A DNA stretch of 64,000 nt from VAZQ01 sp963827585 (GCA_963827585.1 CAWHCK010000041.1:102328-166327); one strand, 5' to 3'. Shown: positions 8,947-18,248, numbered from the stretch's first letter. The notes: generated by a model from the letters alone, not told the origin. Numbers and translations: made by a program.

Positions 8947-10935
8947 ATGAGCGAGCCAGCGGACGGCGCACGGCGGGAGCGCGACAAGCCGTGGATCTTC
9001 CGCACCTATGCCGGCCATTCGACGGCGGGTGATTCGAACGCGCTCTATCGCAAGAACCTCGCCAAGGGTCAGACCGGTCTCTCCGTCGCCTTCGATCTGC
9101 CGACCCAGACCGGCTACGACAGCGATCACCCGCTCGCCAACGGCGAGGTCGGCAAGGTCGGCGTTCCGATCTCGCATCTCGGCGACATGCGCACGCTGTT
9201 CGAGGGCATCCCGCTCGGGGACATGAACACGTCGATGACCATCAACGCGACGGCGGCCTGGCTCCTTGCCCTCTACGTAGCTCTTGCCGACGAGCAGGGC
9301 GTCGCGCGCGCGAAACTTTCCGGCACCACGCAGAACGACATCATCAAGGAGTATCTCTCGCGCGGCACCCACGTGTTTCCGCCCGCGCCCTCCATGCGGC
9401 TCACCAAGGACGTGATCCTGTTCACGACCCGGGAGATGCCGAAATGGAACCCGATGAACGTGTGCTCCTATCACCTGCAGGAGGCGGGCGCGACGCCGGT
9501 GCAGGAGCTCGCATTCGCGCTCGCCACCGCGATCGCCGTGCTCGACACGGTGAAGACGTCGGGCGCCGTGCAACCCGGGGCGTTCGGCGAGGTGGTCGGG
9601 CGCATCTCGTTCTTCGTCAATGCCGGCCTGCGCTTCATCACCGAGCTCTGCAAGATGCGCGCCTTCGCCGAGCTCTGGGATGAGATCACTGCCGAGCGCT
9701 ACGGCGTCAACGATCCCAAGCAGCGGCTCTTCCGTTATGGCGTGCAGGTCAACTCGCTCGGGTTGACCGAGCAGCAGCCGGAGAACAACGTCACCCGGAT
9801 CCTCATCGAGATGCTGGCGGTGACCTTGTCGAAGAACGCCCGCGCACGGGCGGTGCAGCTGCCGGCCTGGAACGAGGCGCTCGGCCTGCCACGGCCGTGG
9901 GACCAGCAATGGTCGCTGCGCATGCAGCAGATCCTCGCCTACGAGACCGACCTGCTCGAATACGGCGACATTTTCGACGGTTCGCCAGCGATCACCGCCA
10001 AGGTCGATGCGCTCAAGCGCGAGGCCAAAGAGGAGCTCGCCCATATCGAGGGGCTGGGCGGCGCGGTCGCCGCCGTCGAGCAAGGCTACATGAAGCAGCA
10101 GCTCGTGGAATCGAACACCCGCCGCGTCGAAGCGATCGAACGCGGCGAGCAGACCGTCGTCGGGGTCAATCGCTTCGTGGAGAGCGAGGCATCGCCGCTC
10201 GCGGGCTCGGCCGACGCCATCCTCACGGTCTCGCCGCAGGCCGAGGCCGAGCAGATCGAGCGTCTCAAGGCCTGGCGCACGACCCGCGATCAGAAGGCGG
10301 TCGCGGCGGCGCTCAAGGAGCTGCGCGCCGCGGCCCGCGAAAACCGCAACATCATGCCGGCCTCGGTCACTTGCGCCAAAGCCGGCGTCACCACCGGTGA
10401 ATGGGGCTTCGCCTTGCGCGAAAGCTTCGGCGAGTACCGCGCGCCCACCGGGGTCGGGCGGGCGGCGCGCAACGAGACCATAGGCCTCGACGATTTGCGC
10501 GCCGACGTCGACCGGGTGTCGCGCAAGCTCGGCCGGCGGCTGAAATTCGTTGTCGGCAAGCCCGGTCTCGACGGCCACTCCAACGGCGCCGAGCAGATCG
10601 CGGTGCGGGCGCGCGACGCCGGCATGGACGTGGTCTACGACGGCATCCGGCTCACGCCAGAAGAGATCGTCGAAGTCGCGCGCGAACAAGGCGCGCATGT
10701 GGTGGGACTATCGATCCTCTCGGGCTCGCATCTGCCGCTGGTGCAGGACGTGGTGGCGCGCATGAAAAGCGCCGGGCTCGACGATGTCCCGGTCGTGGTC
10801 GGGGGCATCATTCCGCCGGAGGATGCGCGCGCGCTGCAGCAGGCCGGCGTCGCCGCGGTCTATACGCCGAAGGATTTCGAGTTGAACCGCATTATGGCGG
10901 ACATCGTACGCATTGTTGACCGAACTGCGGCGTAG
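8947..10935 (+). CDS. ecm: Ethylmalonyl-CoA mutase (B12-dependent)
   Basis: 662 residues. Rearranges (2R)-ethylmalonyl-CoA to methylsuccinyl-CoA with adenosylcobalamin. The N-terminal TIM-barrel mutase domain opens PWIFRTYAGHSTAGDSNALY and continues GQTGLSVAFDLPTQTGYDSD; the C-terminal B12-binding domain has the DxHxxG motif (GLDGHSNGAEQIA) and the LSGSH loop. A single chain with fused B12 domain and this N-terminus matches Ecm/MeaA rather than two-subunit methylmalonyl-CoA mutase. The ATG at 8947 (GAGG nearby) is preferred over one at 8875, which would add 24 residues not expected in the family. Confidence 0.93.
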   Translation: MSEPADGARRERDKPWIFRTYAGHSTAGDSNALYRKNLAKGQTGLSVAFDLPTQTGYDSDHPLANGEVGKVGVPISHLGDMRTLFEGIPLGDMNTSMTINATAAWLLALYVALADEQGVARAKLSGTTQNDIIKEYLSRGTHVFPPAPSMRLTKDVILFTTREMPKWNPMNVCSYHLQEAGATPVQELAFALATAIAVLDTVKTSGAVQPGAFGEVVGRISFFVNAGLRFITELCKMRAFAELWDEITAERYGVNDPKQRLFRYGVQVNSLGLTEQQPENNVTRILIEMLAVTLSKNARARAVQLPAWNEALGLPRPWDQQWSLRMQQILAYETDLLEYGDIFDGSPAITAKVDALKREAKEELAHIEGLGGAVAAVEQGYMKQQLVESNTRRVEAIERGEQTVVGVNRFVESEASPLAGSADAILTVSPQAEAEQIERLKAWRTTRDQKAVAAALKELRAAARENRNIMPASVTCAKAGVTTGEWGFALRESFGEYRAPTGVGRAARNETIGLDDLRADVDRVSRKLGRRLKFVVGKPGLDGHSNGAEQIAVRARDAGMDVVYDGIRLTPEEIVEVAREQGAHVVGLSILSGSHLPLVQDVVARMKSAGLDDVPVVVGGIIPPEDARALQQAGVAAVYTPKDFELNRIMADIVRIVDRTAA

Positions 10936-11192
10936 CCGTCCAGGCGGCGCCCTGCCGCCCGCCGCAGCTGAAAGTTCTGCCCCGTGGCGCCGCGGCAACG
11001 CCGTTCGAAAGCGACAATCATTTCAGTCTCGTAGACACGGCTGCGAACAGGCCTTCGGTGCGCTGTTCGCGGCGCGCCTACCGCCCACGTGCTTGACTCG
11101 CTGCGGCGCGGACGCGACGGTTGCCGCGGGGTCAGGATGCGGTCGCAGCAACCGCTCGGCCGTGCTGGGGTCGTGAGTTCGGGGGTCGTCCG

Positions 11193-11963
11193 ATGAAAAA
11201 GCTGATCATTGCCTGCGCCGGCATCGCCGCGCTCGTCGTGGGTGCGTTGCAGCCCGCAGCGGCGGCCGACGTGCCGATGGTGTACAGCCGTCCGCAGACT
11301 TACGTGATCTTCACCTGGACCGGATTTTACTTTGGCGCCCACGGCGGCGGCGCCTGGGGGCGCAAGGAAGCGACGGCCGCCTTGCCGTTCACGATCGGGA
11401 TCGTGCCGGTTACGCCGGCGATAGCAAGCACCGATCCCACCGGTGGGCTTGCCGGCGGCCAAGTCGGAGCCAACTACCAGTCCGGCTCGTTCGTATTCGG
11501 CGTCGAGGCCGACGCCAGCTGGTCCGATCTGACCGGCAGCAGCACTTGCTCGCTCAACGCCGGCGGGCTGGCGACGTTCGCGGGAAGCTGCAACGCCAAG
11601 GTCCAGGGGCTCGGCACGATCGCGGGCCGGCTTGGCGTCGCGTTCGACCGCACCCTCGTCTACGGCAAGGGCGGCGCCGCCTGGGCCAACGACAAATACG
11701 AGCTGAACACGAGCATACTGAACTTCAACGCCAATGAGACGCGTTGGGGCTGGATGCTCGGCGGCGGGTTCGAATACTCCTTCACCGACAACTGGTCGGC
11801 GAAGATCGAGTACAACTACCTGGACTTCGGAACCCGGGGCGTCGAGTTCACCGACACGACGGACCAGTTCAGCCTCAATGCCGACATTCGGCAGCGCATC
11901 CACGTCGTGAAGGCCGGCATCAACTATCGCTTCGGCTGGGCTCCGGTCGGCGTCACCTACTGA
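11193..11963 (+). CDS. Outer-membrane beta-barrel protein (Omp25/RopB-like)
   Basis: 256 residues. Signal peptide about residues 1-23 (MKKLIIACAGIAALVVGALQ, cleavage after AAA). The mature protein begins near WTGFYFGAHGGGAWG, the typical first strand of the porin-like outer-membrane beta-barrel family of alphaproteobacteria, and ends in alternating strands (KAGINYRFGW). Repeated GGxxGxNYQ and GRLGVAFDR segments fit an eight-stranded barrel. It is followed by its own terminator. Likely a structural surface protein; no ligand can be named. Confidence 0.88.
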   Translation: MKKLIIACAGIAALVVGALQPAAAADVPMVYSRPQTYVIFTWTGFYFGAHGGGAWGRKEATAALPFTIGIVPVTPAIASTDPTGGLAGGQVGANYQSGSFVFGVEADASWSDLTGSSTCSLNAGGLATFAGSCNAKVQGLGTIAGRLGVAFDRTLVYGKGGAAWANDKYELNTSILNFNANETRWGWMLGGGFEYSFTDNWSAKIEYNYLDFGTRGVEFTDTTDQFSLNADIRQRIHVVKAGINYRFGWAPVGVTY

Positions 11964-11988
11964 GACCGTTGCGACATTCGCATGAAAC

Positions 11989-12019
11989 GCGCCGCCCATC
12001 TCGGGCGGCGCCGCATTTT
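11989..12019 (+). terminator. Rho-independent terminator
   Basis: Stem GCGCCGCCC / GGGCGGCGC (9 bp, five-base loop) followed by CGCATTTT, 25 bases after the outer-membrane protein stop. It ends the plus-strand transcript just before the convergent toxin gene. Confidence 0.8.
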
Positions 12020-12040
12020 GGGCGGTACGGCCGGCGTACG

Positions 12041-12478
12041 TCACTCTTCGGATGGTGCCGGCACCTGCCATTTCAAGCCGGGAAATCGTGCGTAGTCGCG
12101 ATCAAGCGTGATCCATTCGCAACCCCACTCGATGGCAAGGGCGGCAAACCACGCATCGGTGACGCGCGATCCGCGCGTGTCGGTCTCGATGCAGAGCCGC
12201 TGGAAGATATGCCAGTGGCGCTCTCCCGGATCGACCGCCTGGCAGTGGGGTTGCCCGAGGAGATTTTCGCAGAAACGGAACGCCTCATCGATCGCGCTCG
12301 GTGTCCGGAAAGCGCGCGGATTGGTCGTGATGCGAACCAGCGCGCTCAACGCCAACGGCGAAAGGCCGAAGCGTGCCTCGCCTGCCACGATTCCGACGAG
12401 CCACTGCCGGCAGGCGGCATGTTGGGGCATGTCCCGGCGAAAGGCATAGATCAGGACATTCACGTCGGCCAAAATCAT
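12041..12478 (-). CDS. VapC-type PIN-domain toxin ribonuclease
   Basis: 145 residues. PIN-domain endoribonuclease expected to cut tRNA or other RNA when freed from its antitoxin. Acidic active-site residues are visible: Asp5 in MILADVNVLIYAF, a central glutamate region, then VTDAWFAALAIEWG and TLDRDYARF near the C-terminus. Its start overlaps the antitoxin stop by four bases, the usual type II arrangement. The length and DVNVLIYAF start are typical of the TA-associated PIN branch. Confidence 0.93.
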   Translation of the reverse strand: MILADVNVLIYAFRRDMPQHAACRQWLVGIVAGEARFGLSPLALSALVRITTNPRAFRTPSAIDEAFRFCENLLGQPHCQAVDPGERHWHIFQRLCIETDTRGSRVTDAWFAALAIEWGCEWITLDRDYARFPGLKWQVPAPSEE

Positions 12479-12750
12479 TTATTGCGCTTCATCCGCGCGA
12501 GGTAATCCAAGTCATCCATCTCCTCGAGCGTCGACAGGTCGGCGAGATCGATCCCAGGCATGGGCCCGCCTGTAGCCTTGCTGATGGGAGGCAGGACGCG
12601 CTTCGCCTTCGCGGTCTTCCTGGTCTCGGCCACCACCAACCGCAACCCGTCCTCGATCAGGGACGTGAGCGTGCGTCCCTCCGCGGTGGCCTTGCGCCGG
12701 GCGCGGTCGAGCAGATCTTCGGGAAGCCGGACGGTGGTTCGCTCGCTCAT
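12475..12750 (-). CDS. Ribbon-helix-helix antitoxin (VapB-like)
   Basis: 91 residues. The N-terminal ribbon-helix-helix TTVRLPEDLLDRARRKA binds DNA; the C-terminal acidic, proline-rich tail (GGPMPGIDLADL...) would wrap the toxin. First gene of the pair. No Shine-Dalgarno sequence precedes the ATG; instead a promoter -10 box lies only eight bases upstream, suggesting a leaderless transcript. The operator palindrome overlaps the start codon, so the protein probably represses its own gene together with the toxin. Confidence 0.9.
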   Translation of the reverse strand: MSERTTVRLPEDLLDRARRKATAEGRTLTSLIEDGLRLVVAETRKTAKAKRVLPPISKATGGPMPGIDLADLSTLEEMDDLDYLARMKRNK

Positions 12751-12786
12751 ATGTCACGACATATCAATGCGCAGGCGATATGTCAA
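12749..12786 (-). promoter_or_regulatory. Promoter and operator of the VapBC-like pair
   Basis: On the minus strand TTGACA (12781-12786) is followed after 17 bases by TATGTC (12758-12763), eight bases before the antitoxin ATG. The palindrome ATATGTC-AC-GACATAT spans 12749-12764 and covers the -10 box and the first codon. A further half-site, GATATGTC on the plus strand, lies at 12777-12784 over the -35 box. This fits autorepression by the RHH antitoxin. Confidence 0.65.
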
Positions 12787-12828
12787 AGTCCGCAGCGCGT
12801 AGCCCTGGCGCTCAGCCCGTCCCACGGC

Positions 12829-14034
12829 CTACGGCGGCGGCGCCGATGCCAGCGCCTGGGTGAGCGCGCTCGGGCTCAGCGGCTTGGTGAGATAGCCGTC
12901 CATCCCCGCGGCGCGGCCGGCGGCCTCCTCCGCCGCGCTGCCGCGGCCGGACACGCCGATGATCGGCACGCGGCCGGCGGCGCCATCGAGCGCGCGGATG
13001 CGCCGCGTCGCTTCCACCCCGTCGATGTCCGGCAGCGTCACGTCCATGAGCACCAGGTCGTAGCCGCCCTGCGCGACCGCCTCGACCGCGGCCGCGCCGG
13101 TGCCGACGAAATCCGGGCGATGGCCGAGCTCGGTCAGGATGGTGTTGAGCAGCACACGGCCGTAGGGATTGTCCTCGACGCAGAGCACGGCGAGCGAACG
13201 CACCGGCGCGCCGCGCGCCGCCGCGCCGTCCGGTTGCGCCGCCGCCGGCGCGTGCGCGACCTTGTCCACGGTGACGCTGAGCCGGAAGCGGCTGCCGCTC
13301 CCGCGTTCGCTCACGACCGCGAGATCGCCACCCATGGCCTTGGCGATGCGCTTGACCAAGGTCAAACCCAGCCCGGCCCCGCCATAGCGGCGCGCGATTC
13401 CTTCGTTCGCCTGCGCGAACGGCCGAAACAGCCGCTTGATCTCGGCGGCGGTGAGCCCGATGCCGCTGTCGGACACGGTGAACACGAGCCGCACCTTTTC
13501 ACCCGCGGCCTTCTCGCTGGTCACGTCGAGGCCGACGCGGCCGCGCTCGGTGAACTTCACCGCATTGTCGATGAGATTTTCCAGCGCCGCCCGCAGCCGC
13601 AGCGGATCGCCGATCACCGCCTCCGGCAATTCGCTCGCAATATGCGCTTTATTCTCGAGACCCTTGGCGTCGGCGCGCGCCGCCAGCGAAGCAACGAGCG
13701 CGTCGGCGAGACGGCGCGGGCGAATGAGCTCGCGGCGCAGCACCAGACCCTTGGCGTCGGCGCGCGCGGCATCGACGATGAGCGAGGTAAACAAGGCGAG
13801 ATGCTCGGCCGTGCTCTTGATCGCAGTCGCCCAACCGCGCTCGCGCTCGCCGAGGTCGGACGTGGCCAAGAGCTCGCCCAGCGCCAGGATTCCGGTCAGC
13901 GGCGTTCTGATCTCGTGGGCGACGTCCGCCAGCGTCGCCTCGATGGCGCGCGAACGCGGCGCGCGCGAACGCCGGCGCGCCGTGCGCTTGCCACGACCTG
14001 GCCGCTTGCCCGCAGGTGTTCTCGTTCTCGGCAT
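12829..14034 (-). CDS. Soluble hybrid histidine kinase/response regulator
   Basis: 401 residues with no membrane segment and no input domain. A basic, arginine-rich N-terminus (1-30) is followed by a HisKA dimer domain with phospho-acceptor His40 (VAHEIRTPLTG), an HATPase domain with N box ALENLIDNAVKFT and G boxes DSGIGL and GGAGLGL, and a C-terminal receiver with VLMDVTLPDIDG (phospho-acceptor Asp) and TKPLS. The orphan architecture suggests its signal comes from a partner protein. It lies 49 bases after gluQ on the same strand and may be co-transcribed. Confidence 0.9.
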   Translation of the reverse strand: MPRTRTPAGKRPGRGKRTARRRSRAPRSRAIEATLADVAHEIRTPLTGILALGELLATSDLGERERGWATAIKSTAEHLALFTSLIVDAARADAKGLVLRRELIRPRRLADALVASLAARADAKGLENKAHIASELPEAVIGDPLRLRAALENLIDNAVKFTERGRVGLDVTSEKAAGEKVRLVFTVSDSGIGLTAAEIKRLFRPFAQANEGIARRYGGAGLGLTLVKRIAKAMGGDLAVVSERGSGSRFRLSVTVDKVAHAPAAAQPDGAAARGAPVRSLAVLCVEDNPYGRVLLNTILTELGHRPDFVGTGAAAVEAVAQGGYDLVLMDVTLPDIDGVEATRRIRALDGAAGRVPIIGVSGRGSAAEEAAGRAAGMDGYLTKPLSPSALTQALASAPPP

Positions 14035-14083
14035 CGCACCTCTCAGGGAGATTGCCGCGGAGAAAAGCCGTTGGCCATGGCGT

Positions 14084-14950
14084 TCACGCTAGCCCGACCA
14101 TGCGGCGGATATCGGTCGGGGTCGCGCCGCCGTCGCGCAGCGCACGCAAGGCGGTGGCGCGGGTCGATTTCGACAGCTTGTTCCCGTCGCCATCCAGAAT
14201 CAGGCGGTGATGGTGATAGTTGGGCGCCGGCAGGCCGAGCAGCGCCTGCAGCAGCCGGTGCACGCCGGTCGACCAGAACAGATCCTGCCCGCGCACGACA
14301 TCGGTCACGCCCTGGCGCGCATCGTCGATCACCACCGCCAGGTGATAGCTCGTCGGCGTCTCCTTGCGTGCCAGCACCACATCGCCCCACATCTGCGGAC
14401 GTGCCGCGACCGTTCCGGTTTCGCTCGTCGGGCCGCTCTCGCGCCAGGTCAACGGGCCGGTTCGCGCGATCGCCGCCGCCATGTCCAAACGCAGCGCATA
14501 CGGCTCGCCCATCTCCATGCGCCGCCGGCGTTCCCGAGGCAAGAGCGTGCGCGCGTCGCCGGGGTAGAGCGGCGCCCCGTCGGGGTCGCGCGGCCAGGGA
14601 GCATGCGCTTCCCGCTCCGCGACCAGGCGCAAAATCTCGCTGCGGCTTTCGAAGCTCGGATAGACGAGGCCCAACTCGTCGAGCCGCGCCAGCGCCGCGC
14701 GGTCGTCGTCGAAATGCGCGCTCTGGCGCCAGACCGGCTCCTCCCAGGCGATGCCGAGCCACGCCAGGTCCTCGTAGATCGCCTGCTCGTAGTCCGGCCG
14801 GCAACGCGCCGCGTCGATGTCCTCGATGCGCAACAGGAACCGCCCGCCTGCCGCGCCCGCCAGCTCGAAATTGACGAGCGCCGAAAATGCATGGCCGAGA
14901 TGCAGATAGCCGTTGGGAGACGGCGCAAAGCGATAGACGGGACGAGACAT
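14084..14950 (-). CDS. gluQ: Glutamyl-Q tRNA(Asp) synthetase
   Basis: 288 residues. Class I synthetase-like enzyme lacking the anticodon domain; it attaches glutamate to the queuosine base of tRNA(Asp). Visible: YRFAPSPNGYLHLGH (HIGH motif), FLLRIEDID, SYHLAVVIDDA, GQDLFWSTGVHRLLQALLG and the KLSKS loop near the C-terminus. The four zinc-binding cysteines of enterobacterial GluQ are absent, as in many alphaproteobacterial versions. Full length at both ends. Confidence 0.93.
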   Translation of the reverse strand: MSRPVYRFAPSPNGYLHLGHAFSALVNFELAGAAGGRFLLRIEDIDAARCRPDYEQAIYEDLAWLGIAWEEPVWRQSAHFDDDRAALARLDELGLVYPSFESRSEILRLVAEREAHAPWPRDPDGAPLYPGDARTLLPRERRRRMEMGEPYALRLDMAAAIARTGPLTWRESGPTSETGTVAARPQMWGDVVLARKETPTSYHLAVVIDDARQGVTDVVRGQDLFWSTGVHRLLQALLGLPAPNYHHHRLILDGDGNKLSKSTRATALRALRDGGATPTDIRRMVGLA

Positions 14951-15022
14951 GCGCGGCCGGCCGGATGATCGCGGAGAAAGGGGTTGCGTTCAGATGCCAT
15001 TTGTAGATGCTTCGCCGCGGTC

Positions 15023-15701
15023 ATGTCTTTCTTCATCCACACCGAAGCCGATCTCGACCACGCGATCGCGCGCCTGATCGACGCCGATCCCCGCTTCGAT
15101 GCGGTGCTGGCGCGCTCGGGACGCCCGCCGCTGCGCCGGCGGCCGGACGGATTTGCGGGCCTTGCCTCGATCGTGGTCTCGCAGCAGCTCTCGACCGCAA
15201 GCGCAACCGCGATCTGGAGACGGCTCACGGGCGCATTCGATCCGCTCGACCATACCGCCGTGCTGCGCGCGCGCGCGACCAAGCTTGCCCGCGCCGGCCT
15301 CTCGGCACCCAAGAATCCGCGCCCTCAAGGCGATCGCAAAGGCGATCGAGCGCGGCCACCTCGATCTTCCCGGCCTCGTGGAGATGCCGGCCGACGCGGC
15401 GCATGCGGCGCTGACCGCTGTTCACGGCATCGGGCCCTGGACCGCCGACATCTATCTTCTGGTCTGCCTCGGCCATGCCGACGCCTGGCCCGCCGGCGAT
15501 CTCGCCTTGCAGGAAGCGACGCGGCTCGTGCTCGCGCTCGCGGCACGTCCGACCTCGAAAGAGATGGGGCCGCTCGCGGAATCGTGGCGGCCCTTCCGCG
15601 CCGCCGCCGCCCGCATGCTGTGGTCCTACTATCGCTCGACCAAGCAGCGCGAGGGCGCGCCGATGCCCGAGGCGCCGACACTGCGGAGGGCCAATGGCTG
15701 A
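15023..15701 (+). pseudogene. alkA: DNA-3-methyladenine glycosylase II, single-base frameshift
   Basis: Base-excision enzyme that removes alkylated purines. The first frame reads MSFFIHTEADLDHAIARLID to LARAGLSAPK, then an extra A in AAGAA (15311-15315) breaks it; removing that base joins the rest in frame (IRALKAIAKAIERG). The second part keeps the helix-hairpin-helix HGIGPWTADIYLL and the catalytic Asp in WPAGDLALQE. Both halves look well conserved, so this is either a sequencing insertion or a recent mutation. The stop overlaps the next gene by eight bases. Confidence 0.8.
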
Positions 15702-16365
15702 GCTCGACGGTCCCCGGCTCGAGCCGCGCTCGGGTCCGGCGCGCCAGCTCGTCGTGTTCCTGCACGGATACGGCGCCGACGGCAACGATCTGATCGATAT
15801 CGGCCGCGCGTGGCAGGGGCTGTTGCCGCAGGCGGCCTTCGTCTCTCCGCACGCGCCGGAGCCCTGCGGCCAGGCGCCGGTCGGCAGGCAATGGTTCCCG
15901 CTCACCTTCCGCGATCCCAACGAGCGCTGGATCGGCGTCAACACGGCGGCGCCGATGCTGCAACGCTTCCTCGAAGCCGAGCTCGCGCGCCGCAACCTGC
16001 CGCCGTCGGCGCTCGCGCTGGTCGGCTTCAGCCAAGGCACCATGCTGGCGCTGCATGCGGGCCTGCGGCGCGCGGTAGCGCCGTTCGCCATCGTCGGCTT
16101 TTCCGGGCTGCTCGTCGTCCCGCCCGATGCCAACGCCGAAAAGTTCGCGGCCGAGATCAAGTCGCGCCCGCCGGTCCTGCTCGTGCACGGCGACCAGGAC
16201 GATCTCATCCCGGCGCAGGCGCTGTTCCAGGCCTCGAGCGGACTTGCCTCGCTCGGCGTGCCGGTGGAATGGCACTTGTCGCAAGGCATCGGTCACGGCA
16301 TCGACCAGGAAGGGCTGCGCCATGGCGGCGAATTTCTCGCGCGCCGGCTGACCGCCGCGCGCTGA
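15694..16365 (+). CDS. Alpha/beta-hydrolase carboxylesterase (phospholipase/carboxylesterase family)
   Basis: 223 residues, overlapping the end of alkA. Serine hydrolase of the acyl-protein thioesterase/YpfH-like group: oxyanion region FLHGYGADGND, nucleophile Ser in GFSQG, acid in HGDQDDLIP, and histidine in GIGHGI near the C-terminus. No signal peptide, so cytoplasmic. Probably cleaves short-chain esters; the natural substrate is unknown. Confidence 0.92.
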   Translation: MAELDGPRLEPRSGPARQLVVFLHGYGADGNDLIDIGRAWQGLLPQAAFVSPHAPEPCGQAPVGRQWFPLTFRDPNERWIGVNTAAPMLQRFLEAELARRNLPPSALALVGFSQGTMLALHAGLRRAVAPFAIVGFSGLLVVPPDANAEKFAAEIKSRPPVLLVHGDQDDLIPAQALFQASSGLASLGVPVEWHLSQGIGHGIDQEGLRHGGEFLARRLTAAR

Positions 16366-16407
16366 TATCTGCCGGCGCGTGCACAATCCCGCGGCAAGAG
16401 CCAGGCC

Positions 16408-18006
16408 ATGGACGCTGAGACCTTTGCCCTCGTCGTCGGCGGCGGACCGGTCGGCCTGGCGGCGGCGATCGAGCTCGCCTGGCGGTCCGTTCCGGTCATG
16501 CTGGTCACGGACAAGCTCGACACCGCGCAGCATCCCAAGTGCAACAACACCAATGCGCGCTCGATGGAGCATTTCCGTCGCCTGGGCATCGCCGACGCGC
16601 TGCGCGCCGAGGGCCTGCCCGCGGACGTCGCGCGCGCCTCCGCCTATGTGACGCGGTTCTGCGGCCATGAATTCGGCCGCCTGCCGCGCCCCTATTCGGA
16701 TTGGCCGACGCCGGAAATTCCCAACACCGTCTCGCAGATCGTGCTCGAACGCGTGCTGCGGCGTTGCGCCGAACGGCAAGGGCGCGGGCAGATTCATTTC
16801 GGCTGGCGGCTCAACTCCTTTGCCGCCCATGACGATCATGTCGTCGCCGAGATCGAGGCGACGCAAACCGGCGAGCGCCGCGAGATCAAGGCGCGTTATC
16901 TCCTCGGCATCGACGGCGCCGCCAGCACGGTGCGGCGCGCGCTCGGCTTCGCCATGGTCGGCGAGGACGGCACCACCCATCGCGCCTTCATGGGCGGCAC
17001 CATGCTGTCCTTTTTCATCCGCTCGCCCGCGCTGATGGCAGCGAGCAAGCGGCCGCCGACCAACATGACCTGGATCCTCAATCCCGACATGCGCGGGATG
17101 ATGTATTCCCAGGACGGGCGCGAGACCTGGGTCGTGCACTATCAGGTGCCGCCCGGCACCGACTGGCGCGCGATCGATGCCGAGGCGGTGATCGCCGCCA
17201 TGATCGGCGCCGACGTGACATTCGAGATCATCTCGGGCGGGCCGTGGACCGGCGGGCTCGCGCTGGTCGCCGAGCATTACCAGGCCGGGCGGGTTTTCCT
17301 CGCCGGCGATGCCGCGCATCTGTTCACGCCGCTCGGCGGGCTCGGGATGAACACCGGCATCGGCGACGTGATGAATCTCGCCTGGAAACTTGCCGCCGTA
17401 CATCAGGGCTGGGCCGGAACGCGGCTCCTCGACAGCTACGAGATCGAACGCCGCCCGATCGGCATCCGCAACTCTCAACTCGGCATCAGGTGCACCCGCA
17501 TCATGGACGGCTGGATCATGCCGCCCGATTTCGAGGACGACGGCGCGGCGGCGCAGGCGACGCGGCGCGCCTTCGGCGCCAGGATCATGGAAGAAGACCG
17601 GGCGCAATATCTCACCGTCGGCATCCAGCTCGGCGAGCGCTACGAGCCTTCGCCCATCGTCTGCGCGGACTGCGATGCGCCGCCGCCCGATACCTGGGAC
17701 AGCTACACGCCGCTCGCTCGGGCGGGCGCGCGCGCGCCGCATGTCTGGTTGGCGCCGGGCCGCGCGCTCTACGATGAATTCGGACAAGGCTTTACGCTCC
17801 TCGATTTCGGCGCGCCCGCGGGTGCCGACGCGTTGGCGGCAGCCGCGCGGGCGCGCGGCGTGCCGCTCACGACCTTGCGGCTCGATGCTCCCGACGGGCT
17901 CTACCGCCGCGAGCTCGTGCTCATCCGTCCCGACCAGCACATCGCCTGGCACGGCGATGCGGTCGTCGATGCCGCGGCGGTGATCGATCGCGTACGCGGG
18001 GCGTGA
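16408..18006 (+). CDS. FAD-dependent aromatic monooxygenase (PheA/TfdB family)
   Basis: 532 residues. Flavoprotein hydroxylase: N-terminal dinucleotide fold VVGGGPVGLAAAIELA, the second fingerprint DGAASTVRRALG near residue 170, and the FAD-ribityl motif VFLAGDAAHLFTPLGGLGMN around residue 300. A C-terminal thioredoxin-like domain follows, as in phenol and chlorophenol hydroxylases. The substrate is likely a phenolic or polyketide-like ring. It starts 43 bases after the esterase, possibly co-transcribed. Confidence 0.88.
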   Translation: MDAETFALVVGGGPVGLAAAIELAWRSVPVMLVTDKLDTAQHPKCNNTNARSMEHFRRLGIADALRAEGLPADVARASAYVTRFCGHEFGRLPRPYSDWPTPEIPNTVSQIVLERVLRRCAERQGRGQIHFGWRLNSFAAHDDHVVAEIEATQTGERREIKARYLLGIDGAASTVRRALGFAMVGEDGTTHRAFMGGTMLSFFIRSPALMAASKRPPTNMTWILNPDMRGMMYSQDGRETWVVHYQVPPGTDWRAIDAEAVIAAMIGADVTFEIISGGPWTGGLALVAEHYQAGRVFLAGDAAHLFTPLGGLGMNTGIGDVMNLAWKLAAVHQGWAGTRLLDSYEIERRPIGIRNSQLGIRCTRIMDGWIMPPDFEDDGAAAQATRRAFGARIMEEDRAQYLTVGIQLGERYEPSPIVCADCDAPPPDTWDSYTPLARAGARAPHVWLAPGRALYDEFGQGFTLLDFGAPAGADALAAAARARGVPLTTLRLDAPDGLYRRELVLIRPDQHIAWHGDAVVDAAAVIDRVRGA

Positions 18007-18248
18007 CGCGCACCGATCTAAGGCCAAGGGTGATTCGCGGGCGTGGTCGGCGCGCTCCGTTGCACGGGGGCGCATTCAAGCCGACGCGCAAGCGCCTGCG
18101 AGACCCGCGTTTTGGCCGCGATAGGCGGGTTCCGGCCGCTCGACGCCAGCGAGCTTAACCCCCGGATCGGGCTTCACAATCCTGTCACGCTCCCCTATAG
18201 ACTAGCGGCGCTTGCCCCGGTTCGTCGGGGAAGGAGATCAGGAACGCC

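Noticed and set aside
6979..10698. Very long minus-strand reading frame extending the ccr frame across ecm
   Set aside because: The part beyond 8265 is Arg/Asp/Gly-rich antisense of ecm; the real ccr start at 8265 has a ribosome site and family-typical N-terminus.
12373..14874. 833-residue plus-strand reading frame opposite the antitoxin, kinase and gluQ genes
   Set aside because: Composition is low-complexity Arg/Gly/Ala; the minus strand carries three clear families with full motifs.
15325..18075. 916-residue minus-strand frame over the esterase and monooxygenase
   Set aside because: No recognisable fold; the plus strand encodes two clear enzymes there.
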